Shown: positions 1-8,636, counted from the first letter of the stretch. The stretch is DNA of 34,781 nt from Silicimonas sp. (GCA_013003245.1 JABDJX010000089.1:1-34781), one strand, 5' to 3'. Notes: generated from the sequence alone by a model not told the origin. A program made the numbers and translations.

Positions 1-109
1 CTGCCAGCGTCCGCTCGCTGACATGCACCACATACCCCACGCCACCGACATCGATCAGCACATGATCGGTGCCGCGCGCATCGATGCGTCCCGAGAGTTT
101 TCCAATCAT
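1..109 (-). CDS. ruvA: Holliday junction branch migration protein RuvA (N-terminal fragment)
   Basis: Only the first 36 codons lie in the window. They read [20 protein letters not shown] and continue through [15 protein letters not shown], which is the characteristic N-terminal OB-fold of RuvA. RuvA binds four-way DNA junctions as a tetramer and loads the RuvB motor for branch migration. The ATG overlaps the ruvC stop in an ATGA four-base overlap, so the two are translationally coupled, as expected for a ruvC-ruvA(-ruvB) operon. The C-terminal part lies beyond base 1. Confidence 0.93.
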   Translation of the reverse strand, partial: MIGKLSGRIDARGTDHVLIDVGGVGYVVHVSERTLA

Positions 110-600
110 GCCAGCGCCGTCCGCATCCGCGCCGCACTCTGGCGCATGTGTGCGTGACAAATGGCAATCGCCAACGCGTCAGCCGCATCGGCCCCGGCAA
201 TCTCGACCCCCGGCAATTGCATGCGTACCATATGCTCCACCTGCCGCTTGTCGGCATGCCCTACACCAACGACCGCTTTTTTCACCGCATTGGGCGCGTA
301 CTCTCCAACCTCAATGCCCGCGCGTGCTGGCACCAACATTGCAATCCCGCGCGCCTGGCCCAGTTTCAAGGTGCCAGCCCCATCCTTGTTGACAAATGTC
401 TGCTCTACCGCTGCGGCATCCGGCGCAAAAGTCTCCCAAATGGAGGTAAGCTCATCAAAAAGCGCAACCAACCGCGGCCCCAAAGGCCCCGTCGCCGTGT
501 GACAAATCCCATTGGCCACATGCACCAGCTTTGAGCCAGACACATCGACAACACCCCACCCCAAAGCACGAAGCCCCGGATCCAATCCCATCACACGCAT
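106..600 (-). CDS. ruvC: Crossover junction endodeoxyribonuclease RuvC
   Basis: This 164-residue protein matches the usual RuvC length. It resolves Holliday junctions by symmetrical nicking together with RuvAB. The N-terminus [16 protein letters not shown] carries the first catalytic Asp (D7 in LDPG). A second acidic residue is the Glu of [10 protein letters not shown], and the C-terminal [16 protein letters not shown] supplies the last two Asp residues, so the metal-binding tetrad looks intact. A longer reading from base 747 is possible, but its extra 49 residues are unlike RuvC; the ATG at 600 has a GGAG-type ribosome site upstream. The stop overlaps the ruvA start by four bases. Confidence 0.95.
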   Translation of the reverse strand: MRVMGLDPGLRALGWGVVDVSGSKLVHVANGICHTATGPLGPRLVALFDELTSIWETFAPDAAAVEQTFVNKDGAGTLKLGQARGIAMLVPARAGIEVGEYAPNAVKKAVVGVGHADKRQVEHMVRMQLPGVEIAGADAADALAIAICHAHMRQSAARMRTALA

Positions 601-1078
601 GTCGTCTCCACCGCAGATCGCATAAAACTCACTTCCAGAGAGACACGCTCCGGTCTTCTGAGTAGGAACGCAAATTCTGCGTCCAAGAATTGGGTACCAA
701 CTGACTTGCCCATATTTGCTCCCAGCGGATGCGCTGCTCGACACCACTTTATAAGAGCGCTCCGAGCCTTTTTAACGGCTTTTGCAACGCCTTTTTCCGC
801 AGTAGCACGAAACGCGAACATCTTCCAAGAATTTAAATGTCCTGCCAAACAAGCCCCATATTTCGACGAACCTTCAAGTGGGCATCAATTTGCGACTCTA
901 AGGAGTTCAAAATCGACATGCAGAACTGATATTTTCTGTTTTAAAGCAGTAATTTACCTTACGTTAATAAGCCATGCGCACTGGTCATATCGGGCATGCG
1001 GCGACTGGTCTTGTAGTGGACACAATCGCCTTCTAGATGCGCCTCATCGAACACACCTTGAACTATAGGAATACGCAA
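601..1078. other. 478-base intergenic region with no convincing gene
   Basis: This stretch separates the divergent ruvC and DUF1127 genes and must hold both promoters. Base composition becomes AT-richer from about 740 to 1000. Open frames exist on both strands (for example minus 591-848), but their products resemble nothing I know and they overlap the ruvC start. I could not place a convincing -35/-10 pair, tRNA or terminator here. Confidence 0.5.
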
Positions 1079-1288
1079 ATGGCTTACACATCCTACGCAA
1101 ATGACCGGTCCGCCAGCGCGATGACCGGCGCCCAAGACCTCTTCGCTCAAATGGTTGCTTATGTGGTCAACTGGAACCAGGCACGCCGCACGCGTGCGGC
1201 GTTACAGAAACTGTCTGATCATGAGCTGGAAGACATTGGTCTGTCGCGCGGCGACATTGACCAGATCGCTTCCAAAGGACGCATCTGA
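1079..1288 (+). CDS. DUF1127 domain-containing small protein
   Basis: This 69-residue protein has the alphaproteobacterial DUF1127 (YjiS-like) signature near its C-terminus: a basic helix (WNQARRTRAALQKL) followed by SDHELEDIGLSRGDIDQIA. Small DUF1127 proteins are basic and arginine-rich. In Rhodobacter sphaeroides one (CcaF1) is an RNA-binding protein involved in RNA turnover and stress; applying that role here is inference. The start at 1079 is preferred over an upstream ATG at 1037 because it directly follows a TAGGA ribosome-site-like sequence and gives the usual MAYTS-type N-terminus. A strong terminator follows 22 bases after the stop, so the gene is probably monocistronic. Confidence 0.88.
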   Translation: MAYTSYANDRSASAMTGAQDLFAQMVAYVVNWNQARRTRAALQKLSDHELEDIGLSRGDIDQIASKGRI

Positions 1289-1306
1289 GACTTCGCTCAA
1301 AACGCG

Positions 1307-1339
1307 AAAAAGGCCGTGTCCACCGACACGGCCTTTTTT
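1307..1339. terminator. Bidirectional intrinsic terminator
   Basis: A perfect 11-bp stem, AAGGCCGTGTC (1310-1320) with GACACGGCCTT (1325-1335), has a CACC loop. It is followed by a T-run (1334-1339) on the plus strand and preceded by an A-run (1307-1310), which gives a T-run on the minus strand. It sits between the convergent DUF1127 gene and the minus-strand gene ending at 1379, so it can serve both. Confidence 0.93.
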
Positions 1340-1378
1340 GTGCGACCTTTCCATGTGCCGAAAGCCTTCGACAAAATT

Positions 1379-1726
1379 CTATCGCACGAGGGAAACGACC
1401 TGGCTTGATATCCAAAGTGTGAGCGGATCAGGTGACATCACCCAAGCGCCCGCCTGCTCAACAACCGAACCCGCCTTCAACGCATTCACGCGATCCTCGT
1501 AAGCACCTGCACCCAATTGGGCATGCAAGACACCTTTGAAAACAAACATGACGGTCAACAGGATAACCAACCCGCGGATTGTTCCGCGACGGCTGCGGCG
1601 CTGAGGTTTGGCGACAACCAAACCATCAGGGTTCACGGACGTGACATAGCCTTGCGACAATTTTGAGTGTCGCTTGCTAATGCGGCGCATACGCCGATCA
1701 AATTCATCAAACTGCGAAGCAGACAT
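1379..1726 (-). CDS. Hypothetical single-pass membrane protein
   Basis: The product has 115 residues and I do not recognise a named family. The N-terminal 50 residues are basic and hydrophilic (FDEFDRRMRRISKRHSKL, then KPQRRSRRGT). One transmembrane helix follows (about 51-68, GLVILLTVMFVFKGVLHA), and then a roughly 45-residue C-terminal part ending WISSQVVSLVR. The charge pattern suggests a cytoplasmic N-terminus and periplasmic C-terminus. The start is well supported by an AGGAGG sequence at 1735-1740, eight bases upstream of the ATG. The gene lies about 110 bases downstream of prmA on the same strand, so it may be co-transcribed, and it converges on the DUF1127 gene. Confidence 0.75.
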   Translation of the reverse strand: MSASQFDEFDRRMRRISKRHSKLSQGYVTSVNPDGLVVAKPQRRSRRGTIRGLVILLTVMFVFKGVLHAQLGAGAYEDRVNALKAGSVVEQAGAWVMSPDPLTLWISSQVVSLVR

Positions 1727-1835
1727 TTTGGCAGCCTCCTAGGCACCGGGGAAGTTCCGGAGACGTCAACTGTCCGAAGAAAATGTGGCAGCATTAAGGC
1801 GTAAGTCCTTAAAAAGGCTGCAATTCGCTAGGATT

Positions 1836-2705
1836 TTAAGAATTTCGCCGCAATGTAAGCGCCGTCCACTCAACAATATCCGCGCGATACTCAAGATTAA
1901 AGCCCAAATGTGTATAGTGAGCTACGATCTCGTCTGCCTGCGTCACAAGCAACCCGCTGAGAATGGCAACACCATCCGGTGCGGTCACACGGGCTATGTC
2001 AGGTGCCAGCGAGAGCAAGGGCCCTTTGAGTATATTGGCAAAAACCAAATCAAACGGACCGCTAAGCGCCGCATTATCGGTTCCAACCGCTTCCAATGCC
2101 TCTACACGGCCTTCCAAGTCATTGGCTGCAAGATTGACGCGCGCCACGTCCACCGCCACCGGATCTATGTCGGAGGCTATCACTTCTGCCGCAGGCCAGA
2201 TGCGTGCGGCAGCCATGCCAAGAACTGCTGTACCGCACCCGATGTCAGCAACCGTTCTGGCCGTAAAACCCTGATCCACCAGCCGGTCCAATGCGCGCAA
2301 GCACCCAAGCGTCGTGCCATGGTGTCCGGTTCCAAAGGCCATCGCCGCTTCGATCAAGAGAGCAATACTGCCGTCGGGCACACGGGCCGCATCGTGGCTA
2401 CCATGGACGAAAAACCGCCCCGCCTCGACAGGGGGCAACTCCCGGCGCACATGCGCCACCCAGTCGGTGTCCGGGACTTCCGAAATGACAAATTCCGCAG
2501 CACCATGCGCTGCGGCCAAAAGTGCCAAGGCGATCTCATCAGGGCGATCAACGAAATAGGCTCCAACTTCCCACGTCTTTGACCCGTCTTCTACTTCAAA
2601 GACGCCCACGCCCGTTGGTGCAGGGTCAAGCCTTTCAAGCGCTTCTCCCAATCCACCTGCACGGCTTTGATCACCAAGTGTTGTCAGCGCTGTCCATGTT
2701 TTCAT
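1836..2705 (-). CDS. prmA: Ribosomal protein L11 methyltransferase PrmA
   Basis: This 289-residue class I SAM-dependent methyltransferase trimethylates ribosomal protein L11. The N-terminal substrate-recognition domain covers about residues 1-90. The PrmA-specific AMAFGTGHHGTT lies at 121-132 and the SAM-binding loop DIGCGTAVLG at 154-163. The acidic SAM-ribose residue follows in IASDIDP (about 176-182), and the catalytic-region FANIL sits at 222-226. Length and motif order match full-length PrmA. The ATG at 2705 has only a weak G-rich ribosome site. The upstream neighbour msrA is on the same strand, separated by a hairpin repeat element (2743-2812). Confidence 0.94.
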   Translation of the reverse strand: MKTWTALTTLGDQSRAGGLGEALERLDPAPTGVGVFEVEDGSKTWEVGAYFVDRPDEIALALLAAAHGAAEFVISEVPDTDWVAHVRRELPPVEAGRFFVHGSHDAARVPDGSIALLIEAAMAFGTGHHGTTLGCLRALDRLVDQGFTARTVADIGCGTAVLGMAAARIWPAAEVIASDIDPVAVDVARVNLAANDLEGRVEALEAVGTDNAALSGPFDLVFANILKGPLLSLAPDIARVTAPDGVAILSGLLVTQADEIVAHYTHLGFNLEYRADIVEWTALTLRRNS

Positions 2706-2742
2706 CCCCCGCGCCTACCGCGCAGGCAAGGCCGGTTCAACC

Positions 2743-2812
2743 TTCATCGGTCCAAAAATATGGCGGGGGTGCGGGGGCAGAGCCCCCGCGGGTCGACGCC
2801 GACAGGCGTCGA
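2743..2812 (-). repeat. 3'-end hairpin/ATATTTTT element, copy A (after msrA)
   Basis: Read on the minus strand, directly after the msrA stop: a small hairpin GACGCC/GGCGTC (2795-2810), a G-rich hairpin GCGGGGGC/GCCCCCGC with a 3-base loop (2771-2789), then ACCCCCGCC, ATATTTTT and GGACCGATGAA. The same module in the same orientation follows the transaldolase-like gene (8562-8636) and fabI (29050-29126). The two-hairpin layout and T-run suggest an mRNA 3'-end or termination/processing signal, but the T-run is about 9 bases from the stem, so it is not a classic intrinsic terminator. Confidence 0.75.
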
Positions 2813-2816
2813 AATC

Positions 2817-3470
2817 TCAGGCAGTCACGCCCGTCCCAATAGGACAGGTCACACCGGTGCCGCCAATCCCGCAATACCCTGCCGGGTTCTTCGCCAGATA
2901 CTGCTGATGATAGTCTTCGGCAAAATAAAACATCGGCGCAGGCACGATCTCTGATGTGATCGCCCCAAAGCCGCGCGCCTCCAAACGCTCGGCGAACATA
3001 TCGCGCGCAGCCTCGGCAGCCACTTTCTGGGCGTCCGTCGTCACATAGATGCCCGAGCGATACTGCGTTCCCACGTCATTGCCTTGCCGCATGCCTTGGG
3101 TCGGATCATGTCCTTCCCAAAAGACGCGCAACAAATCGTCATACGAAACAACACTTGGGTCATAAACCACGCGCACCACCTCGTTGTGGCCTGTCTGGCC
3201 CGAGCACACTTCCTGATAGGTCGGGTTTTCCGTGAAACCACCCGCATAACCCACCATGGTCAGGTAAACCCCGTCAAGCTTCCAAAACATCCGCTCAACG
3301 CCCCAGAAACAGCCCATGCCAAAGATCGCCACCTCAAAACCCTCAGGCACGTCCAAGCTCAGGGGGCGACCGTTCACATAATGGGTTTCTGCCGTTGCAA
3401 TGGGCTCGGCTCTGCCAGGGATTGCCCTGTCGGGCTCAACCATTTCAGCTTTCTTGAATAATCCAAACAT
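2817..3470 (-). CDS. msrA: Peptide methionine sulfoxide reductase MsrA
   Basis: This 217-residue enzyme reduces methionine-S-sulfoxide in oxidised proteins using thioredoxin. The catalytic motif GCFWG contains C54. Typical MsrA stretches follow: [23 protein letters not shown]-type sequence, [18 protein letters not shown] and [10 protein letters not shown]. Two C-terminal cysteines (C200 in GYCGIGG and C209 in VTCPIG) are candidates for resolving Cys. The first 40 residues are a family-variable extension. The start is fixed by an AGGAGG ribosome site immediately upstream in the 51-base gap to the MFS gene, suggesting co-transcription with it. Confidence 0.95.
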   Translation of the reverse strand: MFGLFKKAEMVEPDRAIPGRAEPIATAETHYVNGRPLSLDVPEGFEVAIFGMGCFWGVERMFWKLDGVYLTMVGYAGGFTENPTYQEVCSGQTGHNEVVRVVYDPSVVSYDDLLRVFWEGHDPTQGMRQGNDVGTQYRSGIYVTTDAQKVAAEAARDMFAERLEARGFGAITSEIVPAPMFYFAEDYHQQYLAKNPAGYCGIGGTGVTCPIGTGVTA

Positions 3471-3521
3471 CCGCGCCTCCTATTAACCTCACGGAGATAT
3501 AGGGTCGCCGCGCCCGATTTT

Positions 3522-4751
3522 CTACTCTGCCGGTGTGGCAAGGCCGCGCGTGAAAATCGTTTCGCGTCCGCGCATCGGGTGACGTGGGATCATCAGCGCC
3601 AAAACCAGAGAGATCGAAGCCATGGCGGCGGCCACGCCAAAGACTGCGCCAGGTGAGACGATCCAAAGATAGCCCAAAAGTGCAGGCAAAAAGACCGCCG
3701 AGATATGGTTGATCGTAAAAGCCACCGCGGCGGTAGGCGCGATATCACCAGGGTCCGCGATTTTTTGGAAGTAGGTCTTAAGCGCGAAAGCCAGCGCAAA
3801 AAACAAATGGTCCAGCACATAAAGCGTCGCGGCCAAAATCACACCCCATCCAAAGAAATAGATGCCACCATAGGCAAGAAATACACCAATCAAGCCAACA
3901 TATTCAAAGACCAGTGCGTTGCGCTCCCCAAAGCGCGCAACCGCGCGCCCCATCACTGGAGCGAACGCCATGTTGGCCAGAAAATTGATCAGAAACAGGG
4001 CTGTGAGTTCGTGCACTTCGAACCCAAACTTCTCAACCATCATGAATGCAGCAAAGACGACAAAGACTTGCCGCCGTCCACCAGACATGAATTGAAGCGC
4101 ATAATAAAGCCAGTACCGGCGACGCAGGATCAGCTTTTTCAGTTGCGGCTCTGACGCTTCTATTTGCGGGAAGGCGGCCATACAATAAAGCGCAATCGCC
4201 GCGCAGGCCCCGCCCGCAATAATGTAGACGGTGTTGTAGCTCAGGTTGAAAAGATCCCACGTCGCAACGAGCAATCCATAAGACAACAATGACGCACCTG
4301 ACCCGATTGCCACGATCCACCCGAGTAGTTGTGGCGCCCGGTCTTTGGGCAGCCACTGCAACTGCAGCGACTGATTGACAGTCTCAAAATAGTGAAACCC
4401 AAACGATGACATCATGGTAACAAAGAGAAGCCCGCCGAAAGTCGGAAACCACGCGGTCACCGCTGTTGCAATGCCCAGCATCAAAAGCGACACCAGACCG
4501 AGCACCTGCTCACGCATGGCAAGAAGAAGCGCGATCACACCCACTGCCAGAAATCCGGGAATTTCGCGAACAGTGTGCAGCCAGCCAATTTCGACGCCGG
4601 TGAACCCTGCACGCTCAATAACAAAATTGTTCAAAAGTGCCGACCACGTCGCAAAAGCAAGCGGCATCGCCGCCGCCATTAAGAACAAAAGCGTCGTCGG
4701 TCTGCGCCACAACGGACCTGCGCGCGCGTCATCTAAGGATTGGATCCGCAT
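3522..4751 (-). CDS. MFS-type membrane transporter
   Basis: The product (about 409 residues) is a polytopic membrane protein with roughly 12 hydrophobic segments and the two-half layout of the major facilitator superfamily. Short basic loops occur between helices (for example KLILRRRYWLYY midway, MGRAVARFGERNALV in the second half). The substrate cannot be read from the sequence. I chose the ATG at 4751 (MRIQSLDDARAG); a TTG at 4772 would add seven residues. The gene is divergent from an exported protein at 4834 with an 82-base shared promoter region, and msrA lies 51 bases downstream on the same strand. Confidence 0.85.
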   Translation of the reverse strand: MRIQSLDDARAGPLWRRPTTLLFLMAAAMPLAFATWSALLNNFVIERAGFTGVEIGWLHTVREIPGFLAVGVIALLLAMREQVLGLVSLLMLGIATAVTAWFPTFGGLLFVTMMSSFGFHYFETVNQSLQLQWLPKDRAPQLLGWIVAIGSGASLLSYGLLVATWDLFNLSYNTVYIIAGGACAAIALYCMAAFPQIEASEPQLKKLILRRRYWLYYALQFMSGGRRQVFVVFAAFMMVEKFGFEVHELTALFLINFLANMAFAPVMGRAVARFGERNALVFEYVGLIGVFLAYGGIYFFGWGVILAATLYVLDHLFFALAFALKTYFQKIADPGDIAPTAAVAFTINHISAVFLPALLGYLWIVSPGAVFGVAAAMASISLVLALMIPRHPMRGRETIFTRGLATPAE

Positions 4752-4833
4752 ATGAATGGCCTGTACGCCCAATTCGCCGAATTGCCCAGATCATAGACAG
4801 AGGTTCTTAATCCATTGGCGTCATACAGAAGCC

Positions 4834-5283
4834 ATGTTGCGAGTGCTTTTCTGTTTGATGATCGCGGCTGGTCCGGTTTTTGCCGGACCAGACCGTGTTG
4901 CGATCCATTTAGGGTCGCATCATGCTGGCGCCACCACTGAATTTGAGGAGATGAACCCCGGCCTTTTCCTCAGTTGGGATCGACCGCACGGCGTCACGGT
5001 CACTGTCGGGGCCTTCCGCAATTCTTACGGGCGCGGGTCGGTTGCAGCAACAATCGCAAAAACCGTTTTTGAAAGAAACCAGACGTCTGCCGCGGTGTTC
5101 ACCGGTCTGGCGCACTACCCCGGCAATGGTTCTGATATCCGCCATGCCGTCGGCGATGTTGTGCCCCTGGCTGGGGTGCAACTGCGTTATCGGCATGTGT
5201 TCATGAACATCATGCCGGGGGATGGTGACACCGTTGATGCGATCTTCAGTTTCGGTGTCACCTTGCCGCTTGGTAATCAATAA
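4834..5283 (+). CDS. Hypothetical exported protein
   Basis: The product has 149 residues. The N-terminus MLRVLFCLMIAAGPVFAGPD is a good Sec signal peptide, with probable cleavage after AFA-like VFA at about residue 17. The mature part is rich in Gly, His and aromatic residues and in alternating hydrophobic stretches (GLFLSWDRPHGVTVTVGAFRN, AGVQLRYRHVFMNI, AIFSFGVTLPLG). This suggests a small beta-rich periplasmic or outer-membrane protein; no family is recognised. The frame is open further upstream to 4756, but starting at 4834 puts the signal peptide at the N-terminus. Its stop overlaps by seven bases the 3' end of the convergent gene at 5277. Confidence 0.72.
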   Translation: MLRVLFCLMIAAGPVFAGPDRVAIHLGSHHAGATTEFEEMNPGLFLSWDRPHGVTVTVGAFRNSYGRGSVAATIAKTVFERNQTSAAVFTGLAHYPGNGSDIRHAVGDVVPLAGVQLRYRHVFMNIMPGDGDTVDAIFSFGVTLPLGNQ

Positions 5284-5501
5284 AGCCGACGCACAGGCAT
5301 GCCCTGGTCAGGCAAATTATGCTTGGTACCTTCGAAGTGCGCCTCTGAAGGGGGATCAAGATACTCGGGCGCATTCAGTGATGCGGCCAGGATCACCAGC
5401 AAAAGCGCTGCACTTGCGCCCGCAAGAAGTGAAGTGACTTCACGACTAAGAGGAGTTCTTTTTGTTTGGGGTGATACGTTGGTGACGGACAAAGTGGACA
5501 T
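5277..5501 (-). CDS. Hypothetical small single-pass membrane protein
   Basis: The product has 74 residues and is not a recognised family. A hydrophilic N-terminus (MSTLSVTNVSPQTKRTPLSRE) precedes one transmembrane helix (about 22-43, VTSLLAGASAALLLVILAASL) and a short polar tail with prolines (NAPEYLDPPSEAHF). A strong ribosome-site sequence (AAGGAGC) ends about six bases before the ATG at 5501, which is the main argument that it is real. It converges on, and overlaps by seven bases, the exported-protein gene. Confidence 0.65.
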   Translation of the reverse strand: MSTLSVTNVSPQTKRTPLSREVTSLLAGASAALLLVILAASLNAPEYLDPPSEAHFEGTKHNLPDQGMPVRRLY

Positions 5502-5614
5502 TGGTTGCTCCTTGAATGGAAGGCGTTGATGCGCCCTGAGACACCAAATTAAGTGAATCCCACTTGTAAGAAAAATGAATAGTTTTGACGCAATTGATCA
5601 GAATAACTGATAGA

Positions 5615-7804
5615 TTATAAAAAGCTTTGTGGATCGATATCCACCGACAGCCGCAAATTGGCGGGGAGCCGAATTTGTGCAATCCATGCAGAGATCGCAG
5701 GCTGCAAAGGGGCGGTTTTGTCGGCTTTGATCAAAAGCCTGACCCGATGCCGGCCACGCACGCGCGCAATCGGAGCGGCGGCAGGGCCAAAGACCTGGGC
5801 TCCGATGCGGCGCAAGGGCTCAGATCGCGCGGCCAGCGCTTTGCCCACGTCGAAAACCGCCTGCACGTCCGGCGACGACAAAACAATTCCTGCCATGCGC
5901 CCGTAGGGCGGCACTCCTGCATGGCGGCGTTCTTCGGCTTCGGCGCGCCAAAAGTCCTCTTCATCGCCAGACAGGATCGCCCGGATCACCGGGTGCTCCG
6001 GCTGAAAGGTTTGCATCAAGGCGGTACCCGGTTTTTCCGCCCGCCCTGCACGGCCTGCAACCTGTCGCATCAACTGAAACGTCCGCTCTGCCGCACGCAG
6101 GTCAGAGCCTTGCAAGCCGAGGTCGGCATCAATCACGCCCACAAGCGTGAGCAGCGGGAAATTGTGTCCTTTTGCAACGATTTGCGTGCCGATGATGATG
6201 TCAGCCTCGCCCGCTGCAATCGCTTCGATCCGCGCCTTAAGCGCGCGTGCTGATCCAAAGAGATCGGACGACAGCACCTCGACCTTGGCCTCTGGAAAAA
6301 GTGCGGCAACCTCTTCTGCCATGCGCTCGATACCCGGTCCAACGGGTGCCAGCCGATCCTCTGCCTCACACGACGGGCAGGCATGCGGGATGGGTTTGGT
6401 CTCGCCGCACTGGTGACACATCAGCCGCCTTTGAAACCGGTGCTCAACCATCCGCGCATCGCAGTGATCACAGCCAATCTGGTGCCCACAGGCCCGACAA
6501 ATCGTCACCGGCGCATAGCCACGGCGGTTGAGGAACAAAAGCGCCTGCTCGCCCGCTTCGATCCGGGTGCGCACAGCGCGCGCCAGAGTGTCGGAAATCC
6601 AGCGATTCGACGGCAGCGCCTCGGCGCGCATATCAATCGCGCGCATTTCCGGCAGAACTGCATCGCCAAAGCGCGAGGTCAGCGTGACACGGTTGTATTT
6701 GCCCGCCTCGGCATTGGCCCAGCTTTCAAGCGACGGCGTGGCAGAGGCCAAAACCACCTGCGCCTTGCACAAGGATGCGCGCAGCACCGCCATGTCGCGC
6801 GCATTGTAAAGCACACCGTCTTCCTGCTTGTAGGACGTATCGTGCTCTTCATCGACAACGATCAGGCCAAGATCATCAAATGGCAAAAACAGCGCCGAGC
6901 GCGCGCCAACGATCAGTTGCGCCGAGCCTTCGCCCACCATTTTCCAGGCGCGCCGTCGCTCGGTCATCGTGACGCCCGAGTGCCACTCGACAGGACGCGC
7001 GCCAAAGCGAGCCTCAACGCGGGTCAGAAACTCTGCGGTCAGCGCAATTTCGGGCAGGAGCACCAGCGCTTGCCGCCCGGCCTCAAGACAGGCGGCCACG
7101 GCCTCAAGATAAACTTCGGTTTTTCCCGAGCCGGTCACACCTTTCAGCAGCGTTGTCCCGTAGCTTCGTGAGGCCACGCCGGTTTTCAATGCATCGGCGG
7201 CGGTGGTTTGTTCATCCGTCAAATCAAAGGCGCTTTGACCAGGGTCCAGGCGTGGATAGGGCAGATCGCGCGGACTTTCTTCCTCAGAAACAACACCTTG
7301 GGCGACCAGCCCTTTGACCACGGATGTCGATACTCCGGCCTGTTCAGAAACTTCTTTGAGGGTGAATGCCAACCCTCCATATTCGTCCAGAACGGCGACA
7401 ACCTTACGCCGCGCCTCTGTCCAGCGGTCGGGCGCCTCTGTGGTGCCGCGCCGGTAAACCTTGCGCATCGAGGGCGGATCCCCCAGCCCCGGCGAGCGTG
7501 TGGCAAGACGCAGCATCGCGGGCATCGGCGTCAGCGTGTATTCGGCGGCGCGCTCTAGGAAGGCGTGCATTTTGGCGCGCATCGGCACTGCATCCAGAAC
7601 GCGGATGACCGAGCGCACTTTGGAAAGCGCATAGCCACCCTCGCCTTGACCCCAAACGACGCCCAAAACCTTGCGCGGGCCCAAAGGCACCTCAACAAAG
7701 GCCCCCTCAAAGCATCCGCCTTCGGGCGCCTTGTAATCCAGCGCACGATCCAGAGGCTGGGTCGTCAGGACCGAGATCAGCGTGCCTTCATCGAAGTGGC
7801 GCAT
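5615..7804 (-). CDS. priA: Primosomal protein N' (replication restart helicase PriA)
   Basis: This 729-residue PriA recognises stalled or repaired replication forks and reloads the replicative helicase. The N-terminal 3'-OH-binding domain covers about 1-105, followed by a winged-helix region. Walker A is GVTGSGKT (222-229) and the DEEH box is at 318-321 followed by DTSYKQ. The zinc-binding insertion has eight cysteines: C436, C439, C445, C448, C463, C466, C476 and C479. The helicase C-lobe includes GTQIVAKGHNFPLLTLVGVIDAD-type sequence and QVAGRAGRAEKPG. All core motifs look intact and the length is normal. The gene is divergent from the transaldolase gene across 99 bases. Confidence 0.97.
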   Translation of the reverse strand: MRHFDEGTLISVLTTQPLDRALDYKAPEGGCFEGAFVEVPLGPRKVLGVVWGQGEGGYALSKVRSVIRVLDAVPMRAKMHAFLERAAEYTLTPMPAMLRLATRSPGLGDPPSMRKVYRRGTTEAPDRWTEARRKVVAVLDEYGGLAFTLKEVSEQAGVSTSVVKGLVAQGVVSEEESPRDLPYPRLDPGQSAFDLTDEQTTAADALKTGVASRSYGTTLLKGVTGSGKTEVYLEAVAACLEAGRQALVLLPEIALTAEFLTRVEARFGARPVEWHSGVTMTERRRAWKMVGEGSAQLIVGARSALFLPFDDLGLIVVDEEHDTSYKQEDGVLYNARDMAVLRASLCKAQVVLASATPSLESWANAEAGKYNRVTLTSRFGDAVLPEMRAIDMRAEALPSNRWISDTLARAVRTRIEAGEQALLFLNRRGYAPVTICRACGHQIGCDHCDARMVEHRFQRRLMCHQCGETKPIPHACPSCEAEDRLAPVGPGIERMAEEVAALFPEAKVEVLSSDLFGSARALKARIEAIAAGEADIIIGTQIVAKGHNFPLLTLVGVIDADLGLQGSDLRAAERTFQLMRQVAGRAGRAEKPGTALMQTFQPEHPVIRAILSGDEEDFWRAEAEERRHAGVPPYGRMAGIVLSSPDVQAVFDVGKALAARSEPLRRIGAQVFGPAAAPIARVRGRHRVRLLIKADKTAPLQPAISAWIAQIRLPANLRLSVDIDPQSFL

Positions 7805-7903
7805 CGCAAGAATTGCCTTTGGTTGTGAATCTGGGGTTCAGGCCCGGGGGCGATTGCGCTATCACTGCCACGAAAGCCAACCGTGATGCCAGAGGACAGG
7901 GCC

Positions 7904-8557
7904 ATGAAATTCTTTGTAGACACCGCAGACACCGACGCCATTCGCGAGCTCACTGAGCTTGGTATGGTAGATGGCGTAACGACCAACCCATCGCTGATCA
8001 TGAAAGCGGGCCGCGACATCAAGGAAGTGACCAAGGAGATTTGCGGCATAACCGATGGACCTGTAAGTGCAGAGACCGTAGCGACGGACGCAGAAGGCAT
8101 GATCGCCGAAGGGCGCGAGTTGGCCAAGATCGCCGATAACATCGCAGTCAAGGTGCCCCTGACATGGGCGGGCCTGAAGGCATGCAACGTGCTGACCAAC
8201 GAGGGCCGCATGGTGAACGTCACGCTGTGTTTCTCGGGCAACCAGGCGCTTTTGGCGGCCAAGGCGGGGGCCACGTTCATCTCGCCTTTCATCGGGCGGC
8301 TGGATGATCTGAACCTGGATGGTATGGAATTGATCGCGGATATACGCGAGATTTACGACAATTACGGGTTTGAGACGCAGATTTTAGCGGCCTCGATCCG
8401 CTCAGCCAACCACATGTCAGATGCGGCCAAGATTGGCGCTGACGTAGCCACCGCTCCGCCGGATGTGATCAAGAAGATGGCGCAGCACGTGCTGACCGAT
8501 AAAGGGCTTGAGGGCTTTTTGAAGGACTGGGCGTCGACGGGTCAAAGCATTCTGTGA
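7904..8557 (+). CDS. fsa: Transaldolase-like (fructose-6-phosphate aldolase family) enzyme
   Basis: This 217-residue single-domain TIM-barrel protein belongs to the short transaldolase/FSA (TalC) subfamily. The N-terminus [31 protein letters not shown] is diagnostic. The Schiff-base lysine is K83 in AVKVPLT. The family segments [31 protein letters not shown] and ATAPPDVI follow. Members act either as true transaldolase or as F6P aldolase; sequence inspection cannot separate the two, so the symbol is tentative. The ATG at 7904 follows an AGAGGACAGG ribosome-site sequence; an upstream ATG at 7883 adds an atypical MMPEDRA. Copy B of the 3'-end element follows directly after the stop. Confidence 0.9.
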   Translation: MKFFVDTADTDAIRELTELGMVDGVTTNPSLIMKAGRDIKEVTKEICGITDGPVSAETVATDAEGMIAEGRELAKIADNIAVKVPLTWAGLKACNVLTNEGRMVNVTLCFSGNQALLAAKAGATFISPFIGRLDDLNLDGMELIADIREIYDNYGFETQILAASIRSANHMSDAAKIGADVATAPPDVIKKMAQHVLTDKGLEGFLKDWASTGQSIL

Positions 8558-8561
8558 TTTT

Positions 8562-8636
8562 GCGCTGCGGCATTCGCCGCATCGCTGCGCCGGGGGCTTT
8601 GCCCCCGGACCCCCACCATATTTTTAGACCAATGAA
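8562..8636 (+). repeat. 3'-end hairpin/ATATTTTT element, copy B (after transaldolase gene)
   Basis: It starts five bases after the stop. A small hairpin TGCGGC/GCCGCA (8566-8581) is followed by the G-rich hairpin CCGGGGGC/GCCCCCGG with a TTT loop (8590-8608), ACCCCCACC, ATATTTTT (8618-8625) and AGACCAATGAA. It matches copy A base for base over most of the second half. It ends exactly where the convergent DUF4279-like pseudogene's stop codon begins (8637). Confidence 0.75.

Noticed and set aside
106-747. RuvC with a 49-residue N-terminal extension
   Set aside because: The extension has no RuvC similarity; the ATG at 600 begins with the conserved MRVMGLDPG and has a ribosome site.
591-848. 85-codon minus-strand frame upstream of ruvC
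   Set aside because: It overlaps the ruvC start in another frame and its translation resembles no known protein; composition looks non-coding.
1785-2582. 265-codon plus-strand frame antisense to prmA
   Set aside because: Shadow of the well-supported prmA frame; no family resemblance.
6383-7171. 262-codon plus-strand frame antisense to priA
   Set aside because: Shadow frame; Arg/His-rich composition typical of the antisense of GC-rich genes.
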